Source: Neckera pumila (taxonomy: Eukaryota > Streptophyta > Bryopsida > Hypnales > Neckeraceae). From it: DNA of 64,000 bases. The notes beneath the pieces were generated by a model. The model was not told where the DNA came from, searched no databases, and saw only the letters and a program-made list of their open reading frames with translations. Below, in pieces: positions 55,073-64,000 of the stretch. Numbering within the stretch: position 1 is the first letter of the stretch; the number at the start of each line of letters is the position of its first letter. A program made the position numbers and the translations under genes. The stretch covers positions 9,987,001 to 10,051,000 of the forward strand of contig OZ018418.1 of NCBI GenBank assembly GCA_963969595.1, in the 5' to 3' direction.

Positions 55073-57897
55073 CTACTTGATGATTTCAATTTGAATAGTA
55101 GGAATCTTCATCGTGCAGTCACCGGTTTCTTTTTGTATCTTAGACTTCCACGCTGTCATAACAGCATCCGTGTGCTGCCATAGTGGCAGTTCCGTTTCAT
55201 CAATCCTCCAACATAGACCTCTTTCGTTGTCCCATCTAGTATAGAAGTTTTGAATACCATTATCTACTACTATTGGACGGAAGTATTGAATGATTACAGA
55301 ATTTGGATGTAGTGGATCTCTATGAGGATGAGACAATACCCTTGCAATCCACACTGGATGCAAATCATTCTCCGCAGGAACAATTGCCACAAAATACCCT
55401 TCAAATAGATCTTGACCTACCCTAAAGGACGGTTGTGGCCGACCACTCAATGGCCCAATGTAAGCATCATCTTCTCCAAACTCTTCACAATCCTTGCCGT
55501 CTTTGTCTAATTCATCCACCCGAGTCGCTTGAATACAAGTAGTCGGCCAAAAACCAATCTTTAAAATGGTAGAGTTCGGTAGTGGTTCTTGAAGTGCTAC
55601 CTTCACATCACGCCAATAGTACACTATATGCTCCAATCGTCTTTGGCATTCCCCAGTGCGGTCTTTGTTGCACAAATCGTCCCAGTAATTAATAAATCCG
55701 GATATACCCTTCAAGACGTCCCCCCATCTTTCATTGGACTTGGCAAAACTGCCAATGGTACTCCACGGGGCCATAAACTTTTCCCCTCCAAATCTTTGTG
55801 CCATAGTTTCAAACCGCAACCTGCACCTTTGGGCAATCAGTCCAAGTCCGTGCACTTCAATTTGTACTTCATGACAGGACAACCAGTTGAATGAAGGTAG
55901 AACTTCACTTGCTGGGGCTTTGTGTGCCCAACCATGATATCACTGCCGTCCAGAAATAACCCTGGAATGAGAGCCTTAAAATCAGGCACCTCTTCTATAA
56001 GGTGAGGGATAGTGGGAATGGATTCCACATCCATGAACGACTTCATAAGCGCAGGAATAGTAAGGAAATTCTCCTTCTTCAACAACATATTCCATCTCCC
56101 AAAGAGTACATCAATGTCGTCATGAGTATGACCCACAATCATGAAGTTCACATACACTTCACGAAAAATCTTGTTTGCAACTAATAGAGACCAGTAGCAA
56201 TAAACATATCTATTCTTGTTGTCCCCAGTGGCATTGTCCATTTGCACATTGAAGATGGGTGGCAAAGGCATAGGTGGAACCAAATTCTCTGGTGGTGGAG
56301 GTAGTGAGGCTTCACAAATCTTTGCACCCTTCAACAAAGCCTTTGACAATTTGGACAACCCTGCCTCTACAAACAATTGCCGAGAAGAAGATTTTGGTGG
56401 CAATTCTAAATCTTGCAACAACTTTGTCATGGAGCCAATGGTATAGCTCAAATCATGGGAAAACATATCCAAGCTATAATGCGCATATCAAACATCACCA
56501 TGACCATATGCAATCATGCCGGTCAAAGAAACATGCAATTTCACAAGCCCATCGAGTTCTTTAATCTTGTGAGAGAAGACCGGAGATGCAATTTTGGAAT
56601 GGTCCATCTTGTCATGCATGATCGATAGACACTCATGTGGAAAACTATGAGACTGGTAAAGATTTGCATAATATAGCTCCCTATGCACACGAGCAATAGT
56701 CAAGTGCCTGTCCAGCCTCCTTGTCCATTTGAGAGCGCTTTGAGATCCAACAAAGCAACCCTTTTGGAGCTCTTGTAATTTGTCACAGACCAAACACCAA
56801 CTAAAGTTATCTCCAGGTTTCTTGACCTCGTACTCTGGAAACTTTGAGGATCTAATCTTGTTCAAGTTCAAAGTTGAAACTTCAGCCAAATTGAAGGCCG
56901 CGTTAACTTCATTGATTTCTTTCATCTTTCCCTTCCATTGAAAGGTAGGGGGGAGACATATAGATGCATCTTTGTCCCCTGACTTCAGAGTTCGGATACA
57001 ATGTGGCATGTGATCCGCTTCCTCGTTTAGGATGCACTTCAGCGTTGCCGCAGCTTGTTGAGTATATTTCCTTGGCTTCACTAATCTCGTATTACCATGA
57101 GGACGTGCTTCTCAATCATCCTTCCAGTATTTAAGGTAGCGGTAGAATGTGGACTCCGAAACACCAAAAATTTGCATCCATGCTCACATGCACATACTAA
57201 TGCGCTCAATGGTCACCATCTTCCTCCCACGTGCATCAAGATGAACTGATCTATACACATTTGTCTTCACATGGGACCTGAACTTAAATGAAGAGCTCTA
57301 GTACATGCATTCACGAAATGCATGAACCTTCTCCCTTGGAAATGGCTGAATATGGTTTTTGCTGCAGCAAATTTTATTGGACACGCCATTGATGGACTCT
57401 TGAGTGAGTAACTTCTTAGATCTAAAGGCCGTCACGCGAGTTGGATTTCTAAAAAGACTTGTATAAGGCCAAGCAGATGCTAAAGGCGGAGGATTCAGAA
57501 GACGAGCCTTTTGAGAATTGCAATTATCTTGGATTTCATGGTCGCGCAGACTTGCCTTAAAGCAATGGACTTTGTCAATTGACCAAGCCATCAAGTAGTA
57601 AATCCTCTCCTCGGGGATGTCTATTTTTGAATACGTCTTGGTAATGTGCACTGCTACGTGAGTATCACCTAGCGGGCCATTTGCACCAAGAACAAGATTT
57701 GAATTGACGCTATGACAAGTACCTTCGCTGACTAGTACACCCTCATCATTATACAAAGATACAGACCTTGTATTCTACAGACAACAAAGAATTCCTTTGC
57801 ATTCCGGAATGTCCTCATTCATACCTTCTGCTTCTGCTTCTGAATTTTTGTTGTTCAAAAATTCCATAACGTCAATGTCAGTATCAGATGAAGTCAT
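55073..57897 (-). pseudogene. Element C: full-length DUF7869-like transposon protein
   Basis: About 940 codons from ATG 57897-57895, just after a TTTGCAG acceptor. Collinear with element B: acidic start, EGTCHSVNSNLVLGANGPLGD, CCSKNH, AWMQIFGVSESTFYRYLKYW (helix-turn-helix), FPEYEVKKPGDNF, HDKMDHSKIASPVF, TGMIAYGHGDV, VQMDNATGDNKN, VGHTHDDIDVLFGRW, PTIPHLIEEVPDFKA, FRVGQDLFEGYF, VWIARVLSHP and IIQYFRP. Stops: TAG 57777-57775, TAG 57300-57298, two TGA near 57,180 and 57,115, TGA 56490-56488 (Arg in B) and TGA 55839-55837 (Trp in B and D). One frameshift near 55,740. The MDN and HTHDDID blocks are intact. Best reference for the family in this window. Confidence 0.78.
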
Positions 57898-57965
57898 GAC
57901 TTCAATCTGCAAATCAAAAGACAAATATATTATGAATGTAGGTTTAGATTTTGAGTTATCTAACA

Positions 57966-58574
57966 TTCAGCTCAAATTGAGCTTAATGATATATGAATGT
58001 TCATACATGATTCTACTACAGGAGATCATACAAATCCAAGTAAATATACCTTATAGACTTAGACAACCAAACTACATGGAGCAGAGCACCTTCAAATACT
58101 TCTTCAGAACAAATAAGTCCAATTCAGATTGATTTGAGCTTGACATCACTTCCTTGCACAGTCAGAGCACTCTGCAATTGATATATGTATTAATAAATTA
58201 AAACAAACCAGAATGATTCAAAACACTAACTACATCCTCCGCCACATATACTTTCATATACTTATTACATTATATTCTAATCATTTCAACTCGGGATGAC
58301 CTCCCTTTAGAGCGTAAGAACATTTTAAAATGATGTAATTAGTAACAATCATGAATGTAAATCATAATTACTTGTGCCCTTATACTCCTTTGAATACAAC
58401 CTCAAGATTCAGCTCAATTCGAGCTTCATCCTAGTTATAGAAAAATCATTATTTGTTGATGTTAAATTAAGTATATTCCAATGGATATTTATACAAACTT
58501 TAAGCTTGAGTCGAGCTAAGTAAGCAGATCACATCACTCTACATCCTTTAGTTCATCAACTTGATTCGAATTGA
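57966..58574. repeat. Palindromic sites C1-C5 (AGCTC/GAGCT variant)
   Basis: 57966-57985 (TTCAGCTCAAATTGAGCTTA), 58124-58143 (partial), 58408-58426 (TTCAGCTCAATTCGAGCTT), 58500-58519 (TTAAGCTTGAGTCGAGCTAA) and 58556-58574 (TCAACTTGATTCGAATTGA). Same size and position, in the 5' intron of the DUF7869 gene, as the B cluster. The core is AGCTC..GAGCT instead of AACTC..GAGTT: both arms are changed. Confidence 0.7.
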
Positions 58575-59195
58575 TTGGTTCCAGACTTTCTGGAGATGTA
58601 CAACTAAAGTATATTGGAGGTGTTATCTCGGATTTTATGGCAACATTTTCGGATAGATCAGTATGTTGGAGATGTTATCCCGGGTTTTATAGCAACATTT
58701 CTAGATAGATCACTACAAGAACAGAGGCTGCACCACCCAACAAAATAATTCTACTAATAGTTGCACAGAATGCAAAATGATATGCACGGATTATCATTTC
58801 ATTGCAATGTATGTTACCATCAACTTTATAACATCTATGACACTCTCTCCGCATTGGACCAGTTCATTGACCTCACTCATTTGTCTCCACTGCATACAGG
58901 TGAGACATAATCCTGTCACCATTCAAAGCAAGAAACGGAAATCGCTACAGCCTTGACAAATAAGGGTAAGATATACCGCAAGCAATGTGTGACGGAGAGT
59001 CTCTTGCAAGCATCATTTGGAATATGAAAATGTCTATCCAAAGTTATCTCAGTCCTAGCAGTTCAGTAAATAAAGAGAGGCCGAGGTGCACCGGAACTCA
59101 TACACAAAACATAAAATAATGAGGAGAATTTCGAGATTGCGGGTGACGACGTCCAACTGGCTCACTCACGGGAACTTGTGGGTGGGAATGGAATG
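58575..59195. other. 5' flank of element C, no gene
   Basis: Contains a 41-bp partial direct repeat (GGAGATGTTATCCCGGGTTTTATAGCAACATTT-like at 58617 and 58670). No leader comparable to those of A and B recognised. Confidence 0.35.
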
Positions 59196-59199
59196 AACA

Positions 59200-59535
59200 T
59201 CATATTCATTAAAATGGGAGATTGGGACCCTCCCAAAATAACATTGTCCATTTGTAGGCCCAAAATTTGAAGTTGGCTTGAAGTATATTTTTGTTGAAGG
59301 GAACTAAATTCTTCCATTGGAAGATAAAATTTCCATTAAAAAAGGAGTCTATGGTAGGATTAATGCGTCCTAGTATCTATTGGGCATTATTACTTAAGCA
59401 ATATTTACATATAAATACACTGTGTTCTTGGTTGATTACCAAGTCATGAGTCGAACGGTTGATTGTATGAGGCTATTTATTTCATTCACATGGTCTGAGT
59501 GCAATTCCCATTGAATTTATATGAGTGACTATGAG
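59200..59535 (-). repeat. Repeat R4, copy 2
   Basis: Inverted match to 32.40-32.76 kb: common words CATATTCATTAAAATGGGAG, CCTCCCAAAATAACA, GAACTAAATTC, TTTCCATTAAAA, GAGGCTATTTATTTCAT and CTATGAGATA. It directly adjoins an M2-like CACTA end at 59542. Confidence 0.65.
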
Positions 59536-59541
59536 ATATAC

Positions 59542-59680
59542 CACTACAAGGATTTCTTTGTCCAGTTTGACAAGAAATTAACAAGAATCTGTAAGTTGCT
59601 TTGTCAATGGGAATCTGTAGATTCGACCAATTATTTGATAGAGTTTTGTCAATTGTTTTGTCACTTTGGACATAATAATT
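59542..59680. mobile_element. CACTA MITE, M2-like, right end not found
   Basis: CACTACAAGGATTTCTTTGTCC followed by GTTTGACAAGAAATT, TTTTGTCAATTGTTTTGTCA and CTTTGGACATAAT, the M2 vocabulary. No matching TTGTAGTG was seen at the far side, so it is truncated or decayed. Confidence 0.45.
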
Positions 59681-59699
59681 GAACAGGTTACCAACCTCA

Positions 59700-61060
59700 A
59701 CTAACTTGATGTGTGAGTGTAGAACTTACTAATTTTGTCTTAAGTGTTCTTGATGTGCTTAACCAGTATTCAATAACAGATTTAATTGACAGAACACACA
59801 AAGCATATACAATCTAACTAAAAAGGCAAGTGCACATCCCACACTTCCTGGCAAAAAACCTTGAATACTGTAATTGATGCAAACTCTCGTTTTCTAAGTA
59901 CACAAAAAACAGCTGCAATTTATGTTGCCTCAAATTTTGCTTCAAGCGGACCTACTGTCTGATAGTAGAGAATGGTTACAGTAGCAACACCTCAAAGACT
60001 AGCAATGCAAAGCATTGCTGATAATAAGACATAAACAAGTGCAAAGGGAAAATGCATGGCATTTTAACAAATGATTTCTAATACAAGAGAGAACATGTGC
60101 CTTCTTACCTAGTCTGCTTGAAGAATGCTTCCAACACCAGTGCTAGAGTCAAGCCATGATATATAACCAATAGCCTCCACAGACTGACTAAAGGTTGCAG
60201 TATTATCAGACTACTGAAAGAACAAAATGTTTGCAAAAAAGTGTCGATAACACTATCCAGATTTCTCCCATTGGTGTTGTACAAAGCTTCATGCAGCACA
60301 CATGAATGATGTCTTTACTCTATTTTACACAAGCAAGGTCGATTAGTGAGGTTACGACCTTGAATTCAAACATATGCTGCAATACCACCAGTCATGCCTG
60401 CCAACGCAATTGCGTATAGGTACTGGTATAAATCAGATCCCACTGCATATACCAAATTCACAAAAATATAAGAGTCTATCTCAAAAGTCTTCTAGGATTG
60501 ACCCTTCATTCTCAATGAAAATCAGAGAAATTCAATTTATCAAATGGCAATCATTCATATCTAGAAATGACCTTTCACCAAAAAAAATGCAATTAATGGT
60601 TTAGGAAGAATTTGAGGAATTACAACTACAGCCACGATAGAAGTCATCTTAGTGCATAGTGCCAAGACTGGCGGTTAAATTTGCACATAGAGAGGCATTC
60701 AACTACCTCAACTCGTGAATATCCACCTTTCGCAACCGTGAAGACAAAGCGGTGTCGTACCTAGTGATGCACTTGCCACTCTGCCACTCTGCCACTCTTG
60801 CAATTTTGTATACACCACTTAGGTTCACGTTAACTTTTTCCCACTTAGCATATTCCAAATTCAAGGATTTTGATTTAGCTATGTAGTGAGTTATGGTGAG
60901 TGCAACCGTTCAAAACTCAATTAGCTTGGATTGAGAAAGTACTTAAAATCTGAACTTACTATTCCACCTCCATCCGTCTATGTTTTTGACTTTGAAAAGC
61001 AAGTATAGCAAGCAAGAGTTGAGAGGCTGATTAGCGCCTACTGATGAAAAAAATACTTAC
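59700..61060. other. No gene supported; possible 3' part of the LSM4 relic
   Basis: If the LSM4 relic kept its intron layout, its later exons would lie here on the minus strand, but I could not find the expected PECYIRGNTIKYLRVP-like block. Confidence 0.3.
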
Positions 61061-61746
61061 AATCGCCAAAAGAAGTCTACCACACTAATGTTGAAGACAA
61101 TGACTCCTTTTTTTTTTGCAATTGGCTCCTTATCTGTCTGCAAGAAGGTAGCCACTTGGTGCGTCAAGTTTGGTGTACGAAACAATTCTATTGCACTCAA
61201 CAAAGTTATACCCTGCACGTCATTGAAAACCAAAGAGAAACAAAAGCTGCATTTTTAAAAGATCAAGAATGTTTTTGACATTGATTTGCATGCTGCAATC
61301 ATTGCACTTTGTTCTTTAATGATTCTCCATTGACTACCTCAAAATCTTGCTCTCCTTACAAGTATGATCCACTACTAGAGTGAAACTTAACAAATAACCT
61401 AACCAAAATGATTGAAGAAGGCAGGGAAAAGTGCATTACTTGGCACCAATCAAATCAATTGTGCAGATGAATAATCATCCATGTGTCACAGTTCATTAGA
61501 TGGCCATTATAAGTCTTTCCATTCTTGAGCTCAAGCAATTGTAGAAGAGCACCAGAGCAATGTCCGTCCTCATTGCTTCTTCCGTTTTGCATATAACTAT
61601 TACAAAAATAAACTCCTATATTTTGCATCAGACCAAAATTTGTTGATGAAATCATCTAATTTAACACAAAAATTCAAGAACAACAAAGGCAAGCGTAGTA
61701 CGTACCATAGGATGTCCTTGTGCTGTCTTCAAAAGTGAAAGTGGAG
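61061..61746 (-). pseudogene. LSM4: LSM4 (U6 snRNA-associated Sm-like protein) relic, three exons
   Basis: LSm4 is part of the LSm2-8 ring on U6 snRNA and of the LSm1-7 decay complex. Exon a (61746-61706) reads PLSLLKTAQGHPM between a CAG acceptor and GTACGT donor; this is the conserved LSm4 N-terminus. Exon b (about 61535-61464) reads [13 protein letters not shown] then [11 protein letters not shown], 21 of about 25 residues as in plant LSm4. Exon c (about 61106-61061) has VI....DFFWRL before a GTAAGT donor, the place of the conserved FWRM. A possible first exon is the ATG at 62554-62552, followed at once by GTATGT. The acceptor of exon b reads CAA instead of CAG, exon a joins out of frame with that ATG, and the C-terminal exons were not found. 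So this is a decayed genomic copy with introns, not a retrocopy. Confidence 0.7.
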
Positions 61747-63749
61747 CTGAACGCAACACAAAATGATTTAGAACAGTGATGAAAGGTTCCACAAGTAATA
61801 ATAAAAACATCAATGTATATAGCACACCACATCCAACACATCAATTATTAAAACATGTCCTTCCAATATTAATATCTTGGATTATAAATATGTTGTAAAC
61901 CAGTGGTGTGAAATACAATGGTGTAAAATACAGTTTCAAGTTTTGACACCACTTGGCTTGAAAGAGAACCAAAAGGCAAAGAGTTGCGCATACACCAATA
62001 CTTCGCACTTTGGAATACAGAACCCAACCTTGCTCTCCCACTGCCAAACAAAGTCTAAAATATTTTTTGACATTTGCACCAACCATGTGTTCTATACTGA
62101 ATGTATCTAGATTTTGAATTTCTCTCAATCAAAATTTTAGACCTAATAATCCCTTTTCTACCAATTTCCAGCCATGATGACCTAACATGCATTAAACTAA
62201 CTCACCTTTCCCATTGCAACCAAGAATACTATCTCAATCAAGGTAAACTACAATAAAAAACAACTACAATAAAAAACGTGCTCGAAACCCTAAACCACAA
62301 AGACCAATTGGCAGACTACTAATAGGATTGACTCTCCAACCAAGAAAACCTCCCTGAAGCGCTTTTCCATCTCACTCACCATAATCTTCCAAAAGTGCAA
62401 CACAAGGAACAGAGAACATTGTGGAGCTTGAATTCAATGCAGAAGAATCCAAAGACCTTGATTGATGCTAACTTGATTGATATCCTGAATAGAAATGAAG
62501 TGAGAAAATGAAAAAGGGAAGGTATGGATGCACTAAGTGGATACACATACCATGGTGAATTGCAGCAAAAGATGTGGAATCCTAAATTAAGGTTGCAAAA
62601 AACTAAAAGCGCAAGAAAATGGTAAATGGACTAACCTTCAGATTGGATCGTCGCAACTAGTGACGATTAGAAGCCTTTGAGGTTGAATTTCTCCCCCAAT
62701 GAGACCTGCTTCCCTCAAGACTAGCATGAGCCTCGTATACCTTGTTGAAAGAGCTCTCCGCTGCGATGGTGCACTCAATAACAAAGCAAGAGGTTGCCAA
62801 TCCATATAATCAACCTTTTGAGTCTCTCTGGGCACGTTGCTTTGTAAATAAGTCTAGAGATGCTTCAAGTTCTTACCAACATGCATAGCACCCTCATGCT
62901 GAGATCTTGTTTATTCAAACTGTTGCTCCATCTTGCTCAAAGTTGGCAATCCTCTAACCCCAAGTCAGCAGCTTAAAATTTTGAAACGTTGAGATGCAAA
63001 GAGAGAGAAAGAGTGTGCAAGAGCACTGCGGCGGAGTCGCAAACTTTGCAAGTGAGACTCTTAGCGCTATTGGACAGGTGCTCCTTAGACCTAAAACAAG
63101 CGAGACCTAAAATGGAAGAGAAGAGAAGGCGGCTGCCGTGAAAAATTGTTAAAAAGTCAATTGAATAGGAAAGAAATGTCCAAATCAACAGAAATCACAG
63201 GTTCATAAAGAGGCTTAGTTGATTTGGACAAATCTACGTCAATTCTCTGTCATAAAGGATGCCATTCCCTTGAAGTGTACATGACTTGGTGTTGCCTAGT
63301 GACCTTTGCAGGCTGGAAAGAAGTAACAACCAACCAGCCCCTATCCAAAATTATGACATGTGTTAACAAAATGAAAAGTGGTCTTATCTACTACCAATCT
63401 TTATACATGACATGATACTTTGAAAAGAAATTTATTGAGTCAATGAATAAGGAAAACAATGCTTTATAGACAGTGGATTGTATAACAATATATATATTTG
63501 GAACTTTATAAAAATGTAGGTGCTCCACAAGGTGCTTCATACAATATAGAAAATAATCTTATATAAAAAATACAAAATCAAATCAAAACACCCCAATCAA
63601 TAAGACACTTTTTATAACACTAAATATATAAATAATCATAGAAAATTCTTCAAGGTTATGCAAAGCATTACCATAGAAAAAAACCCCACACAAAATTGAT
63701 AGAAGTACCTTAAATACTATAAAGTTTTTCTATACTGCCTTAGACATGC
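61747..63749. other. No further gene supported
   Basis: Contains a possible 5' exon of the LSM4 relic and a minus-strand frame at 62835-62638 that I do not recognise (WQPLALLLSAPSQRRALSTR). A GATTTGGACAAATCTACGTC at about 63,217 resembles M2 MITE words. Confidence 0.3.
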
Positions 63750-64000
63750 TCAATTGGAATAAGAATCTAGACTTTTGTTGATAACATCAACTTGAGCTGC
63801 GGGTCTTTTTAGGAAACATTTGACGGTGTCTTTCACCTTTGACTTCTGGCTGTGACCAACGCATTTGTTTTGGCCCACACTAGGTTCTGGGTCTTGTCCA
63901 CTTTCCAACGCAATCCTTTGGCGGAGTTCCATCCAAAATAACTCTCTTGAACATTTCAGTCGCAAGACGTAGGCTTAAAATATTGAATCAACACACAATT
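63750..64000 (-). pseudogene. Copy E: C-terminal end of a fifth DUF7869-like gene
   Basis: Reading from the window edge: NCVLIQYFKPTSCD, TGA (63958-63956), NVQESYFGWNSAKGLRWKVD, then after a frameshift near 63,855 KSKVKDTVKCFL and PAAQVDVINKSL. Element B reads LI-TAG-YFKP and GRNVQE at the same points, so E supplies the Gln that B lost, and B the Arg that E lost. The rest of the gene lies beyond 64,000. Confidence 0.7.

Noticed and set aside
62638..62835. Minus-strand frame as an exon of the LSM4 relic
   Set aside because: Sequence is unlike LSm4; at best 5' leader. Not enough to call a coding exon.
1..64000. Frequent TAG/TGA stops as genetic code reassignment
   Set aside because: Homologous copies carry ordinary Gln, Trp or Arg codons at the same points, different copies lose different positions, and frameshifts accompany the stops, so decay explains them.

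Overview
The window reads as nuclear DNA of a streptophyte plant: AT-rich, intron-containing, no operons, crowded with CACTA (En/Spm)-type transposon relics and their miniature derivatives, plus one recognisable plant housekeeping relic (LSM4). I could not fix the lineage; a bryophyte, lycophyte or fern is a guess. I found no intact ordinary host gene, no rRNA or tRNA gene and no CRISPR array. Almost every coding stretch is a decayed mobile-element gene carrying in-frame stops and frameshifts.

Layout. 1-876 (-): 3'-open copy of a repeat-encoded protein whose better copy lies at 41.4-43.2 kb (called family H). 1.3-6.0 kb: no gene supported. 6.0-10.3 kb (+): multi-exon TNP2-type CACTA transposase pseudogene with an insertion and a large palindrome in it. 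10.6-11.0 kb: fold-back element. 11.4-13.6 kb (-): unrecognised four-exon gene (G) with in-phase introns. 13.9-18.3 kb (-): element A, whose first ORF has a ParB/sulfiredoxin-like motif, with a presumed 5' leader to 19.85 kb. 19.9-27.3 kb: non-coding, with a ~500-bp repeat (R2) in inverted orientation at both ends. 27.6-32.0 kb (+): element B, a DUF7869-like transposon protein. 32.7-33.6 kb (+): orphan C-terminal (DUF4216-like) part of a second TNP2 gene. 33.6-40.4 kb: AT-rich, with several CACTA MITEs. 40.4-43.7 kb (-): family H copy 2. 44-51 kb: non-coding repeats and MITEs. 51.8-52.25 kb (+): fragment (F) of the conserved second domain of A. 53.0-54.5 kb (-) and 55.1-57.9 kb (-): DUF7869-like copies D and C. 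61.0-61.75 kb (-): LSM4 relic. 63.75-64.0 kb (-): fifth DUF7869-like copy (E), running off the end.

How it may fit together. Elements A, B and C carry, in introns or 5' flanks, clusters of a 19-bp palindrome (consensus TTAACTCG-N3-CGAGTTAA; AGCTC/GAGCT arms in C). Both arms change together between C and A/B, so the palindrome looks selected. A encodes a ParB/Srx-like segment and B/C a DDE-like protein with a putative helix-turn-helix. A-type and DUF7869-type sequences lie near each other twice in the window (A with B; F with D/C). The best candidate for an undescribed system is therefore a plant mobile element that uses dispersed palindromic protein-binding (or RNA-hairpin) sites. The idea that the ParB-like protein reads these sites is a hypothesis only.
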